From NCBI RefSeq assembly GCF_900187645.1, contig NZ_FYEE01000004.1:186001-250000 (forward strand): a stretch of 64,000 nucleotides of DNA. Direction: 5' to 3'. Position numbers and translations under genes: made by a program. The notes below the pieces were generated by a model, which had not been told where the DNA came from, did no database searches, and was given only the letters and a program-made list of their open reading frames with translations. Positions 35,687 to 45,507 of this stretch are shown in pieces. The stretch is from Pseudomonas sp. Irchel 3E20. GTDB lineage: Bacteria; Pseudomonadota; Gammaproteobacteria; Pseudomonadales; Pseudomonadaceae. Every line of letters begins with the position of its first letter. Position 1 is the first letter of the stretch.

Positions 35687-37921
35687 TCAGAAATCGACCG
35701 TTGCGGACAACTGCAAGGTGCGCGGATAACCCGGCGAGAACGCGCCATATGAAGCGACACCCGACCAATACTCACGGTCAAACACGTTCTGCACCGTGGC
35801 GCGGAATGTCGTCGGCCGGCCTTCGATCTTCGTTGCATAACGTGCGCCGGCATCGAAACGGGTCCAGGCATCCAACGCCTGGGCGTTGGCCTGGTTGACG
35901 TACTGGCTGTCGGTATAGATCGCACCACCTGTCAGGGTGAAGCCCTCCAGCCATGGCGTATCCCATTCAGCCCACAGATTGGCCTGCACGTCCGGTACGC
36001 CGACCGGTTTATTGCCGCGGTTGGCGGCGGTGGCCGAATCGGTCAACTTGCCGTCCAGCACCGTTACGCCCCCCATCAAGCGCGTACCCGGCGCCACTTC
36101 GCCGAACAGGCTCAATTCGATCCCGCGGTTGCGCTGCTCGGCTTGTACCGAGAACACGTTGCCCAAACCGATCTCACCGCTGGGTTTCTCGATCTGGAAC
36201 AACGCCAGTGTGGTCATGAATGTGCCGTGTTCGTATTTCACGCCTAGCTCATGCTGCTTGGATTCGTAAGGCGCGAATGTCTCGCCGGCGTTGGCAGCCG
36301 TGCCTGGGGCAATGTCACCTTTGCTCAAGCCTTCTACGTAGTTGTAATAGAGGGAAACGTCTTCCCAGGGCTTGACCACCACGCCCACCAGCGGGGTCGT
36401 GGCGCTGTCGTTGTACTTTGAACTGACCGAACCCGCGGCATTGTAGTTGCGTGACTCGATCTGCTGCCGGCGTACGCCAAGGGTCAGTTGGAAGCGGTCG
36501 TCAAGCATGGACAGCGTGTCGGTGAACGCAACGCCGGACAGGTCCGACTCGGAAACACGCAACACTTTCGGTGAGCGGATGTGCTGCTTGGGTACATCGA
36601 TCGGGTGATAAATGTTCGAGTGGATTTCGGTGCCGCTGTTGATCCCGCGGGACAATTCATCCTGATACTGGGTCGCCATCAGCGTGGTCGTATGGGTGAT
36701 CGGCCCGGTGGCGAACATGCCACGGGCGCCAATATCGGCGGTCGAACGGTCGACGTTGAATTTGTAGTAACCCGGCGTATTGCTGGTATCCCCCGCCGCG
36801 TTGAGGATGCGCGGCACCTGGTCGGACAGGCGCTTGACGTCCGACTTGCCGCCACCGGCATGGGCGAACACGGTCAGGCTGTCGCTCAAGTCATATTCAC
36901 CGCCGAGCAACGCCGACTGCTCCTTGGTGTCCGACCAGCCCCAGGCCTGCGGCAGGTTGGTGCGGCCATTGGGCGCGGACGGAACCTCAACGCCCGGGGC
37001 AATGGTGAAAGGCCGTGAAGCACCCTCCCAGCTTTCCTTCTGGCTGATGTAGTCCAGGTTCAGGCGCAAACGCTCACCGCGATAATCCAGGGCGATGGCG
37101 CCAACGCCCAGATCCCGCTGTTGATCCTCGATGGCGGTATCACCGCCCTGCAGGTTGCCGTTGAAGCGCACACCGAACTGGTTTTGCGAACCGAAACGGC
37201 GGCTGAGGTCCAAGTGGCCACCCACTTGGGAGTCGGATGCGTAAGAAGTGGTGACCCGGGTCAGGTCTTCGTCCAGCGGCCGCTTGGGCACGATGTTGAT
37301 GACCCCGCCTACCCCGCTGTTCGGCGAGATGCCGTACATCAATGCGCCCGGCCCCTTGAGCACTTCGATACGTTCGGCATATTCGGTGAATACCCGGTAG
37401 TTGGGTGCCACGCCGTACACGCCGTCGTACGCCAGTTCACCCAGGTTGCCCTCGCCGATGGGGAAGCCACGAATGAAAAATGAATCGACGATGCCTCCTG
37501 TCTGCCCGGTCGAGCGCACCGAAGGATCGCGCTCCAGCGCATCGGCCACGGTCACGGTTTGCAGGTCGGCCAAGGTCTTGGCGGTGTAACTGGTGACGCT
37601 GAAGGGCGTGTCCATCACGTCTTTGTTGCCCATCATGCCCAGCCGTGCACCGCGGGCAACCTGTCCGCCGGCGATCACCGGCGTCAATGCGGGCGGGCCG
37701 TTGTAGCGGCTGTTGATGTGGGTGATGTCGAGTTCCAGCGCATCGCTGCGCTCGCCCGTCGCCGTTGGGTTACTGGATGACTTGTCGGCGGCAACGTCCT
37801 GTTGCTCGGGGCTTGCAGCCCAGGCGTTGGCGCTTCCTGCGACCAGAACAAAATTCAACAGCGCGGTACGGATGGCGAGTGTTAACAAGCGCTCACCGCT
37901 GGGAAGACTGACAACAGGCAT
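35687..37921 (-). CDS. TonB-dependent siderophore receptor (no signalling domain)
   Basis: This 744-residue outer-membrane receptor has a signal peptide ending near AGSANAWAA, then a plug domain (VTVADALERDPSVRSTG; IEVLKGPGALMYG; GGVINIVPKRP) and a 22-strand barrel ending in RTLQLSATVDF with the terminal Phe. It imports a ferric siderophore with TonB energy. No STN signalling domain is present, unlike its close relative at 49650-52064, with which it shares long identical stretches. It lies downstream of the CitE-like and ParB-like genes on the same strand, 111 bp away, and is probably part of the siderophore locus. Confidence 0.92.
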   Translation of the reverse strand: MPVVSLPSGERLLTLAIRTALLNFVLVAGSANAWAASPEQQDVAADKSSSNPTATGERSDALELDITHINSRYNGPPALTPVIAGGQVARGARLGMMGNKDVMDTPFSVTSYTAKTLADLQTVTVADALERDPSVRSTGQTGGIVDSFFIRGFPIGEGNLGELAYDGVYGVAPNYRVFTEYAERIEVLKGPGALMYGISPNSGVGGVINIVPKRPLDEDLTRVTTSYASDSQVGGHLDLSRRFGSQNQFGVRFNGNLQGGDTAIEDQQRDLGVGAIALDYRGERLRLNLDYISQKESWEGASRPFTIAPGVEVPSAPNGRTNLPQAWGWSDTKEQSALLGGEYDLSDSLTVFAHAGGGKSDVKRLSDQVPRILNAAGDTSNTPGYYKFNVDRSTADIGARGMFATGPITHTTTLMATQYQDELSRGINSGTEIHSNIYHPIDVPKQHIRSPKVLRVSESDLSGVAFTDTLSMLDDRFQLTLGVRRQQIESRNYNAAGSVSSKYNDSATTPLVGVVVKPWEDVSLYYNYVEGLSKGDIAPGTAANAGETFAPYESKQHELGVKYEHGTFMTTLALFQIEKPSGEIGLGNVFSVQAEQRNRGIELSLFGEVAPGTRLMGGVTVLDGKLTDSATAANRGNKPVGVPDVQANLWAEWDTPWLEGFTLTGGAIYTDSQYVNQANAQALDAWTRFDAGARYATKIEGRPTTFRATVQNVFDREYWSGVASYGAFSPGYPRTLQLSATVDF

Positions 37922-38032
37922 GACGTGAGGATCCTTTTCAACAAGGGAAAATGCTAATCACTCCTATTGCCAGTCGGTCTGCGAAAAAGTATCACCTTCG
38001 AAAGCGTTTTTTTTCATCGAGCCCCGCCAAAC

Positions 38033-38434
38033 CTAGCCGTACAGGCATTCCAGCGGGATGGCGACCACCGGTAACGCGGGTTCAAACGCGTGTCGGGTGG
38101 TCTTGTACGCCAGGATCTCGCCCCGGGCGATGGTGCTGAAAATCCGTGCCACATCGAACGCCTGCCCGGTTCGCCAGTGCCACACGCACACCCGCGGATC
38201 GGCGTAATCGAGCTGGATGCACGGCACGCGCTTGAGGCCCAACTGCAACGCCGCGTTGAAACGGTGGTTACCGTCCATGACGATGCCTTGCGAGCGCTCG
38301 ACGATGATGGGTTCCAGCCACTGCCCTGCCCGCGCGATCGATTCGCGCAGCAGCGTGACATTGGCCGGATCGACCTGTTCCGACTGCACAACTTCGCACA
38401 ACGGCCGCAACGCGATCTGATAAGCGTGTTCCAT
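38033..38434 (-). CDS. ParB/SbnI-like protein, putative free-serine kinase
   Basis: This 133-residue single-domain ParB/sulfiredoxin-fold protein has the motif GIVMDGNHRFNAALQLG at about residues 50-66, as in SbnI and archaeal SerK, where the fold phosphorylates free serine to O-phosphoserine. SbnI supplies that substrate for diaminopropionate synthesis in staphyloferrin B assembly. This protein lacks SbnI's C-terminal half. The ATG at 38434 follows AGGAGG with six-base spacing. It lies 25 bp after the CitE-like gene, in the same operon, close to an SbnA-like gene. The role is inferred from fold and context; a DNA-binding ParB-like regulator is the alternative. Confidence 0.72.
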   Translation of the reverse strand: MEHAYQIALRPLCEVVQSEQVDPANVTLLRESIARAGQWLEPIIVERSQGIVMDGNHRFNAALQLGLKRVPCIQLDYADPRVCVWHWRTGQAFDVARIFSTIARGEILAYKTTRHAFEPALPVVAIPLECLYG

Positions 38435-38459
38435 GGTCAACCTCCTGATTGGCCCGGTT

Positions 38460-39350
38460 TCAGCAGGCATCGGCGCCAGACACCGGCACGTGTCGGCGGG
38501 CGACCTCAAGCAGGCGCTGGGCGTGTTCGATCAGCGGCAGGTCGACCATTTCGCCATCCACTTGCACCGCGTGGCTGCCCGACGCGACCGCCCTCATCAC
38601 CCGGCCGGCCCAGGCCAATTGCCGTGAATCGGGCAGGAAGGCCCGTTGCACCGGCCTCAATTGCGCGGGGTGGATGCACAGCTTGGCGCCGAACCCCAGT
38701 GAACGCGCGTAGTGCGAGTCCTTGGTGACGACCGCCAAATCGCTGATCGCCGGGGTAACCCCATCGATCGGCGCCGGCAGATCAGCCGTGCGCGAAGCCA
38801 GGACGATGCGGTTGCGGGCGAATAGAAACGCCTCCGGCGTTTGGCTGCAGTCGATGTCGAGGGAGAAGTCCAGCGAGCCGAATGCCAGCCGTGCCACACC
38901 CGTAACGGCTGCGATCGATTCCACCTGTTGCAACCCCTTGGCGGTCTCGATGATTGCGATGATTTTCAACCCGGGTTGCCATTCCAGCAGATGCTCGACC
39001 ACCCGCGCCAGCGCCTCGGGGCACTCGGCCTTGGGCAGGAAAATGCCATCGCATCGCTGGGGATGCCGCATGTTGCAGAGCCAGCTCAGATCCTGGCGAA
39101 ACAGCGCACTGCTGATGCTGTTCAGGCGGATGTATCGTTCGCAGGAAACGGTCTCGGCGCCCTCCTGCCAGCTCCCGATGGCAACGCGGGCGGCGGCTTT
39201 GCTCTGTGGGTGAACGGCGTCCTCGAGGTCGAGAATAATTGCGTCCGGCCCTGCCCCGACCGCTTTGGGAAACCGTTCGGGCCGATTGCCCGGTACAAAC
39301 AGGTAGCTGATCGCGAGTGGGGTCGTGCTGCTGAATCGATCGGATTGCAT
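38460..39350 (-). CDS. CitE-like HpcH/HpaI aldolase/citrate lyase family enzyme
   Basis: This 296-residue TIM-barrel enzyme of the CitE/CoA-ester lyase type has SYLFVPGNRPERF at the N-terminus, AIILDLEDAV, the Glu of IIAIIETAKGL, LAFGSLDFSLDID and GFGAKLCIHPAQL. Family members cleave or form C-C bonds in citramalyl-, malyl- or citryl-type substrates using Mg2+. In staphyloferrin B loci the related SbnG aldolase makes citrate; this CitE-like enzyme may play the analogous role of supplying the carboxylate. The ATG at 39350 follows AGGAG. First gene of the leftward operon, downstream of a Fur-like box. Confidence 0.8.
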   Translation of the reverse strand: MQSDRFSSTTPLAISYLFVPGNRPERFPKAVGAGPDAIILDLEDAVHPQSKAAARVAIGSWQEGAETVSCERYIRLNSISSALFRQDLSWLCNMRHPQRCDGIFLPKAECPEALARVVEHLLEWQPGLKIIAIIETAKGLQQVESIAAVTGVARLAFGSLDFSLDIDCSQTPEAFLFARNRIVLASRTADLPAPIDGVTPAISDLAVVTKDSHYARSLGFGAKLCIHPAQLRPVQRAFLPDSRQLAWAGRVMRAVASGSHAVQVDGEMVDLPLIEHAQRLLEVARRHVPVSGADAC

Positions 39351-39962
39351 GGCATAGCTCCTAGGCGTGAAACAGTCGTGGTTACTGACACATTTACGGG
39401 GCCTCGGGCAGCCCATTTGCGGGCCTGTCCGGGCCTTCTCGAAACAACCGCCAACACCTTGTTGTTCAAGGTATTAAAGGGTTTTTTAATCGGCGGGCGA
39501 ACGCGTCCTTGAGCGTGTAAATACACGTTCATTGATTCGCCTTGCGCAGGTCTTTATTCAAAAATACCTGAAAATCTTACTTGATAATCATTCCTGTTCG
39601 CAATATTGTTCACGCCGTCAAGGGGAACTACCCGAGTTTCTAAACACGCAATTTGCACCTCGGTAAGTACATGGCGGTGATGTCATTTGAAACCCCGCCA
39701 CCGTGCCATCACCGGGAATTGGCCATCAACTAGTGGCCCGTCGAAACATCCGCACAAACCTTATGGAATGGGGTTGTCATGCAATTGTTCTGTGAAACAT
39801 TTATTGCAATCGGCGCTATGGATCCAACTTTAGATATCGCCTGGCGCCCGCCTCCGAGTTGCGTGGGCCCTCGTTTTTAACGAGCCAAAACCGCTATCTA
39901 TCGATAACGAGAAGTTGTCGAACTATCAATGGCGAGATTGTTTTCGACGCCAAGGGGCAACT
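39351..39962. other. Divergent promoter region of the siderophore operons
   Basis: It separates the leftward CitE-like operon from the rightward biosynthetic operon and contains a Fur-box-like element at 39579-39597. Otherwise no gene is seen. Confidence 0.5.
39579..39597. promoter_or_regulatory. Fur-box-like element
   Basis: ACTTGATAATCATTCCTGT contains GATAATCATT, matching most of one and part of the other half of the 19-bp Fur consensus. The position between two divergent siderophore operons supports iron-dependent repression. Confidence 0.5.
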
Positions 39963-41357
39963 ATGCATGCAATAAATTCAATGCCTGCCGAACAAGCAGC
40001 CGAAGTTCATCAGCCAGGCATGTTAAAGCCGCTGATCGACCCAATAATTTCCACGCTTATCAACCAATCCCCGGGGATACTTACGGAACTGGTCAAGTTC
40101 CATGGCTCGCCTTTGAATCTGGTATGGCCGCATGCCTTTGAGCTAAATACCCTGGCATTGCTGGCCGTATTGAAACAGCACAACCTGTCTTACGAAATGT
40201 TCTACGGTGCCAAGGCCAACAAGTCACAAAGCCTGCTGGAAGCGGCAGCGCAGTCAGCGATCGGCATCGATGTATCGAGCATCCACGAACTGCATGCGGC
40301 GCTGCGGGCAGGTGCATGTGCTGCGAAAATCTGCGCCACGGGCCCAGCCAAAACCGCCGTATTTCATCAGGCCTTGGTGGATGCTGGATCGCTCATCTGC
40401 ATCGACTCGCTGGAGGAGCTAGGTCACCTGCAAGGTGTACTGCAAGCACAGTCGCCCTTCAGCAAAGCCAGAGTATTACTGCGTTACAGGCCCACAAACA
40501 GCCCCAAAAGCCGCTTTGGCATGGGCACGGCCGACTTGCTTGAAGGCCTTCAAAAGCTGGCGAAACACACCGATATTTTCAATTTTGAGGGCTTCCATTT
40601 TCATCTGGGCGGCTATGGGTTCGAGTCCCGCGCACAAGCGGTGCGAGAGGTCGGCGGATTCGTCGAGGCGGCTCGGGAGATGGGCTTGAACCCGCGGATG
40701 ATCGATATCGGTGGCGGCTTGCCGGTACGTTATGTCGAGCCGCACGCCTACGCCCATTTTTTTGAGAATGATAATAAGCCGAGTCATTATTACAACCAGA
40801 AAGTTCCAGGCGATTATTACCCATACGGCGGCGAACTGAGCGCATCACAATGGCTTGGCTTATTACTGGATGCTGAATTTTCGCCCGGGTTATCCATCGC
40901 CAGTTATTTCAAGCAACAACACATCACCCTGGCCCTGGAGCCGGGCCGTAGTCTTGTCGATCAAGCGGCGATTTCAATATTTCGCGTCACCCGCACCAAG
41001 AAACTTGCCGACAACAAAGCCGTTATTTTTGTTGAGGGCAGCAGCTTCAGTGCGTGTGAAACCTGGTTCGGCTCCGAGTATCTGGTTGATCCTTTATTAA
41101 TCAGCTCACCGCGCCTGCCATGCACTGCGACGCAAGCTTACATCGCCGGCCACAGTTGTCTTGATGATGATGTCATCACCCATCGCCTAATCAACTTTTC
41201 CACTACACCACAGCCCGGTGATTTATTGGTTTACGTCAATACCGCCGGTTATCAAATGGACTTGCTGGAGAACGAATTTCATCGCCACCCCCTGCCCCGC
41301 CGGTTGACGGCGACCTGTTGTACGCAAGGTAACTATAGGTTTTCACCTGACTACTAA
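39963..41357 (+). CDS. PLP-dependent fold-III decarboxylase, SbnH-like
   Basis: This 464-residue DapDC/ornithine-decarboxylase-like enzyme has the PLP lysine in MFYGAKANKS (Lys84), the His of FHFHLGGYG, phosphate loop IDIGGGLPV, LEPGRSLVDQA and the C-terminal C-x3-D pair in GHSCLDDDVITH. It decarboxylates an alpha-amino acid centre. In staphyloferrin B, SbnH acts on a citryl-diaminopropionate intermediate to give a diaminoethane unit; PvsE and AcsE are similar. AAGGGG precedes the ATG at 39963; the upstream in-frame start has no such site. First gene of a long rightward operon. Confidence 0.85.
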   Translation: MHAINSMPAEQAAEVHQPGMLKPLIDPIISTLINQSPGILTELVKFHGSPLNLVWPHAFELNTLALLAVLKQHNLSYEMFYGAKANKSQSLLEAAAQSAIGIDVSSIHELHAALRAGACAAKICATGPAKTAVFHQALVDAGSLICIDSLEELGHLQGVLQAQSPFSKARVLLRYRPTNSPKSRFGMGTADLLEGLQKLAKHTDIFNFEGFHFHLGGYGFESRAQAVREVGGFVEAAREMGLNPRMIDIGGGLPVRYVEPHAYAHFFENDNKPSHYYNQKVPGDYYPYGGELSASQWLGLLLDAEFSPGLSIASYFKQQHITLALEPGRSLVDQAAISIFRVTRTKKLADNKAVIFVEGSSFSACETWFGSEYLVDPLLISSPRLPCTATQAYIAGHSCLDDDVITHRLINFSTTPQPGDLLVYVNTAGYQMDLLENEFHRHPLPRRLTATCCTQGNYRFSPDY

Positions 41358-41371
41358 AGGGAATGACTGTA

Positions 41372-42415
41372 ATGATATTGAATAAAGTCTCGGACCTTAT
41401 TGGTAATACGCCCATCTTAGGCATTGATGTTCCCGGCACTAACGCGCGGTTGCTGCTCAAGATTGAAAAGAACAACCCTGGGGGCAGTATCAAAGACCGC
41501 ATGGCGCGCAATATGGTGCTGGCTGCACTCAAGTCCGGGCGCCTCAAACCGGGTGGCGTGGTCGTCGAGTCGTCCTCTGGCAACACCGGGATCGGCCTGG
41601 CCATGGCTGCCGTCGAGTTCGGCCTGCATTTCATTGCGGTGGTGGATCACCACGCCGCCCAGGACAAGATCGCGGTCATGAAGGCCCTCGGTGCCGACAT
41701 TCGCTTCGTCAAAGGCACCTACCGCGAAGATGAAGTGGCGGTGGTCGAGCGCCAACGACTTGCCGCAGAACTGGCCAGCCAGATTCCCGGTGCCGTGTTC
41801 ATGAATCAATCCGACAACGCGGCCAATGCTGGCGGCTACAGTGATTTCGTGCGCGAGACCATTGGCCAGGCCCAAGGCGTTATCGGTGCCTACGTCGGTT
41901 GTGTCGGCACCGGCGGTTCGATGACCGGCATCGCTCGCGGCCTGAAGCTACACAACCCCGACACGGTGACCGTTGCGGTGGAGCCTGCCGGCTCGATTGT
42001 CTTTGGTCATCCTGGCTACCCCTACTACCAGTCGGGTACCGGCACGCCGGCCGGGGACACCGTCGGCTTGGTGCTCGACTACAGCTGTATCGACCTGGGC
42101 GTGCAAGTCACCGACTCCCAAGCGTTCGAAACTGCGCGCTATATCGCCCGCAACCTCGCCTTACTGGTTGGCGGCTCAACCGGCGGGGCGATTTTCAAGG
42201 CGCTGGAACTGATCCACAAAGGTGTGTTGAGCGGCAACGTGGTGGTGCCGATTGCCGACGGTGGGGAAAAGTACCTGCACACCGTGTTCGACGATAAATG
42301 GCTGCAGGAACGCGACCTGATCGACCCCAGCATCGCCCCCCAACTGGATGCCTGGCTGGGCAAGACCCAATGGCTGGACGCCGTTTCCGCGCCGCTGCAA
42401 CTGAGCGTCGCATGA
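41372..42415 (+). CDS. SbnA-like PLP synthase (cysteine synthase family)
   Basis: This 347-residue fold-II PLP enzyme has the PLP lysine in GGSIKDRMAR (Lys41), the phosphate/carboxylate loop ESSSGNTGIGLAM and GCVGTGGSMTGIARGL. SbnA condenses O-phospho-L-serine with glutamate to N-(1-amino-1-carboxy-2-ethyl)-glutamate; a plain cysteine synthase is the alternative, but context (IucA/IucC gene, SbnH-like gene, ParB/SbnI-like gene) favours SbnA. The ATG at 41372 has GGGA at nine bases; the ATG three codons earlier is too close to it. The stop overlaps a possible ATG of the next gene. Confidence 0.82.
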   Translation: MILNKVSDLIGNTPILGIDVPGTNARLLLKIEKNNPGGSIKDRMARNMVLAALKSGRLKPGGVVVESSSGNTGIGLAMAAVEFGLHFIAVVDHHAAQDKIAVMKALGADIRFVKGTYREDEVAVVERQRLAAELASQIPGAVFMNQSDNAANAGGYSDFVRETIGQAQGVIGAYVGCVGTGGSMTGIARGLKLHNPDTVTVAVEPAGSIVFGHPGYPYYQSGTGTPAGDTVGLVLDYSCIDLGVQVTDSQAFETARYIARNLALLVGGSTGGAIFKALELIHKGVLSGNVVVPIADGGEKYLHTVFDDKWLQERDLIDPSIAPQLDAWLGKTQWLDAVSAPLQLSVA

Positions 42416-42444
42416 CCCTACCCTTCACACAGGAACGCCTCTCG

Positions 42445-43605
42445 ATGAATCTGTTGAAAGTTGCCATTTGTGGGGGTGGCAGGACTGGCCACCTCAACGC
42501 CATCCTGTTCAAGCAGCTGCCCCATGTTCAGGTTTCGATGCTCACTCGTAATCGCAGCATCATCGAACAACACGCCCTGCAGGTGCCGATGCAGGCGCTG
42601 TTGCCCGACGGCTCCACTGTGCAGGCCCGACTGGACCGGGTGAGCACCGATGCAAGGGCGGCCGTTGAAGATGCCGACATCGTCATCATCACCGTGCCGG
42701 CCCATGCCCGAGCGCAAACACTGAAAGACATCGCGCCTCACCTCACTACCAGCAAACCGGTTTATATCGGCGCGATTCCGGGCTTCTGCGGTTTCGACTG
42801 GCTGGCCGAAGCCACCCTGCCCGACCGCCCGAACCTGGTGATCTGGGGCATGAAGGATGTCCCGCATACCGCGTTCGAGCTGACGCCGGGGCGGTCGATC
42901 AAAATGGGCGGCGGCAAGAGCCGGCTGTATGTGGCCACACATGCCAGGGAGCCGCAGTCGGCACAACGACAGCTGGAAAAAATTCTCACCCGACTGTACG
43001 GGCCTTGCGTGACGATGCTGGATGATTACCTGGAGATTACGCTGACGCCAGGCAACCCGATCATGCACAGCTCGGTCATTTATGGGCTGATCGGCCCCTA
43101 CGGCCAATGGCATCGCAAGATCTTTGCGCAGCCCCTGTGTTGGTGGAGCGAGTGCCCGGAGCTGGGCGCCTATTTCCTCGAACGCATGGATCAGGAAAGC
43201 CAGGGGTTGTGCGCGGCCATCAGCCAGCGCATGGGCATTAACTTGTCATCGGTCAAGTCGCTGAAACAGGAAATCGTCGAAGCCTACGGCGAGCAGATCC
43301 GCGACCCGAGCAGCATGCTCTCAATCCTGCGCACCAATCAGGCCTACAACAATATCCTCGCGCCGATGGTGCCCGCTCCCGGCAACCGCGCCGGCTATGT
43401 GATCGAGCGCCAGAGCCGTGCCTTCAACGAAGACGTTGCTTACGGTTTGGTGCTGCTGGTGGAAATGGCCAGGCGCTTGGACTTCAAGGTGCCCTATATG
43501 GAAGAAGTCCTGAACTGGAGCATTGGCTACATGCAAGGCCTGGGCGATTGCGCGCTCGACTACTTCCCACACCAATGGCCACGCCCCGCAACCGCTGCGG
43601 CCTGA
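42445..43605 (+). CDS. Opine (octopine/nopaline) dehydrogenase family enzyme
   Basis: This 386-residue NAD(P) enzyme has an N-terminal Rossmann motif VAICGGGRTGHLNAI, ADIVIITVPAHA, and the C-terminal opine dehydrogenase domain with the conserved LTPGNPIMHSSVIYG (catalytic His). Opine dehydrogenases join an amino acid and a 2-keto acid reductively, or run the reverse. The product of SbnA is itself opine-like, so this enzyme may oxidatively split it into diaminopropionate and 2-oxoglutarate, a step done by the unrelated SbnB in staphyloferrin loci. The ATG at 42445 has AGGAA upstream; an ATG at 42412 overlapping the previous stop is possible. Confidence 0.82.
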   Translation: MNLLKVAICGGGRTGHLNAILFKQLPHVQVSMLTRNRSIIEQHALQVPMQALLPDGSTVQARLDRVSTDARAAVEDADIVIITVPAHARAQTLKDIAPHLTTSKPVYIGAIPGFCGFDWLAEATLPDRPNLVIWGMKDVPHTAFELTPGRSIKMGGGKSRLYVATHAREPQSAQRQLEKILTRLYGPCVTMLDDYLEITLTPGNPIMHSSVIYGLIGPYGQWHRKIFAQPLCWWSECPELGAYFLERMDQESQGLCAAISQRMGINLSSVKSLKQEIVEAYGEQIRDPSSMLSILRTNQAYNNILAPMVPAPGNRAGYVIERQSRAFNEDVAYGLVLLVEMARRLDFKVPYMEEVLNWSIGYMQGLGDCALDYFPHQWPRPATAAA

Positions 43606-43643
43606 ACCCTTTATTCAGATTTTTCGACGAGCAGACCGCAGAT

Positions 43644-45494
43644 ATGGATGACTTCAAGACACTGATCGCCTACTCCCGCAAAAACGCCCTGCGACGCCTG
43701 ATTCGCTGCCTTTTTGCCGAAAACATCCTCGACCGTTCGGCCCTGAGCTTCACCGCTGAGGGCAACCAGGCCACTTACCCACTCAAGGGTGGCCGCGCTC
43801 ATCTGGTGTTTTGCGAGATCGCCAAAGGCCCGGCGGACACCCTGGTCAACGACGGTGAGGTGGTACTGCTCACCCACGAAGGTACACGCCAGGTCATCAC
43901 TCACCATCAAGACATGCTGGATGTGCTGCGCGACAGTTTCGACTTCGAGCCTACCGATGAAGGTGTGGCCGGGCTTAAGTCAGACATGGAAAACAGCCTG
44001 ACCAACGATGCCCACGCCCGCCTGCATCGCCAGCAATGGAACGCCCGCCTGCAACAGGCCGCCCGGGATCAGGGCCTCGACAGCTTTACCGACTACCTAC
44101 GCCAACATGCAAAAACCAAGGACGCCGCGATCCTGCTCGACCAGTGGGGCTCGCTGGAAGGGCATCCGTACTACCCGACGTGGAAATCGCGCCCGGGGCT
44201 GACCGATGCCGAAGTCGAGGAACTGTCTCCCGAGTTCAACGCCCAAGTGCCGCTGCGTATCGCCTCCCTGCGTGCCGACCACGCGATAAGCGAAAGCATG
44301 CCCCACGTGCACAGCTACCCCGACTGGTTCGCCAGTAACTTCCCGGCGCAATGGGCACAGTGGAAAGCCTCGCTCAACAGCAAAGGCCTGGACGAGAGCC
44401 AGTGGCTGCCGCTGCCGATTCACACCTGGCACCTGCAAGCCTACGTTCTGAAGACGTTCGCAGTGGAAATCGAAGAAGGCATCCTGATTACCGACGGCCC
44501 GGACATTACCACCCTGCCAACCATGTCCTATCGCACCATGATGCCGGTGCTGGACCACTGCGCGCCGCTGATAAAACTGCCGATTGCCGTATGGATGACC
44601 AGTGAACTGCGCAGCCTGCAAGCCAAGTCGATTCACATGGGGCCGCGCATCAGCACGGTGATAAGCAGCATTCTTGAAGAGGAAAACGGCTTCGCTCAAC
44701 GCCTGGAGATCTTTGCCGAAGAAATCGGTGTGCGTTACAAGAACGCGGTAACTCAGGACGATCATCCAGGCCGCCATTTGTCGGTGGTCTATCGCGCCAG
44801 CAAAGCGGCATTCGAGCGCCACGACGATCGCCTGCCCATTACTGTGGCCTCATTGTTTACCCGTTTGCCGGGCAATGGCCGTCCGTTGTTCACGGACTTG
44901 ATCGAGCGTGACGGCGTGCGGGCCCAAGCGGGCCAGGTGGAAAACTGGTACCGCGAATACGCAAGAGTCGTGACCCAACCGGTGGTGGCGATCTACCTGT
45001 TGTATGGCATCGGCCTTGAAGCGCATCAACAGAACACCATGGTGCTGTTCTCCCCGGACGGCCAGGCACGCAGCCTGCTGATTCGTGATTTTGGCGATGG
45101 CCGCACCTACGCGCCGTTGCTGCAAGCGCGCGGCTATAGCCTGCAACCACACGTGCAGCCGGGTATCCTGCCGACGGTTTTTTCGGGTGATATCGAGCCG
45201 GTGCGCATGTTTGTGCTGGATGCCACGTACCTCACCCACCTGCACGAGATGGCGCTGTGGCTGACCAAGGAGTACGGGTTGAACAACACCAGGTTGTGGC
45301 AAGTATTGCGCGAAGAAACCGACCTGGCCTTCGAGGCCGTGCGCGACCGCGTTGAGCCGGCGTTGTGGGAGGCCGAACACAACGCGTTCGTCGAAGACCC
45401 ATGGCCGACCCGGTCGTTGCTGCGCATGCACTTGATGCAATACAGCAACTATCGTTTGCAACACACCCTGACCAACCCGCTCGCTAGCGTTTAA
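43644..45494 (+). CDS. IucA/IucC-type NRPS-independent siderophore synthetase
   Basis: This 616-residue NIS synthetase activates a carboxylate (citrate or similar) as an adenylate and couples it to an amine. Visible features are the ATP-binding segment EGHPYYPTWKSRPGLT (Tyr where the second His usually stands), WLPLPIHTWH, the conserved SIHMGPRIST, and the FhuF-like C-terminal GIGLEAHQQNTM with LLIRDFGDG. It is the only NIS synthetase in the locus, so it may act more than once or make a mono-amide product. The ATG at 43644 is chosen because the NIS fold begins there; an upstream ATG at 43575 overlaps the previous gene. Confidence 0.88.
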   Translation: MDDFKTLIAYSRKNALRRLIRCLFAENILDRSALSFTAEGNQATYPLKGGRAHLVFCEIAKGPADTLVNDGEVVLLTHEGTRQVITHHQDMLDVLRDSFDFEPTDEGVAGLKSDMENSLTNDAHARLHRQQWNARLQQAARDQGLDSFTDYLRQHAKTKDAAILLDQWGSLEGHPYYPTWKSRPGLTDAEVEELSPEFNAQVPLRIASLRADHAISESMPHVHSYPDWFASNFPAQWAQWKASLNSKGLDESQWLPLPIHTWHLQAYVLKTFAVEIEEGILITDGPDITTLPTMSYRTMMPVLDHCAPLIKLPIAVWMTSELRSLQAKSIHMGPRISTVISSILEEENGFAQRLEIFAEEIGVRYKNAVTQDDHPGRHLSVVYRASKAAFERHDDRLPITVASLFTRLPGNGRPLFTDLIERDGVRAQAGQVENWYREYARVVTQPVVAIYLLYGIGLEAHQQNTMVLFSPDGQARSLLIRDFGDGRTYAPLLQARGYSLQPHVQPGILPTVFSGDIEPVRMFVLDATYLTHLHEMALWLTKEYGLNNTRLWQVLREETDLAFEAVRDRVEPALWEAEHNAFVEDPWPTRSLLRMHLMQYSNYRLQHTLTNPLASV

Positions 45495-45507
45495 CCGAGG
45501 CTGACTC

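Noticed and set aside
38460..39350. SbnG orthologue
   Set aside because: The motifs are those of CitE/CoA-ester lyases rather than SbnG-type class II aldolases, so only an analogous role is suggested.
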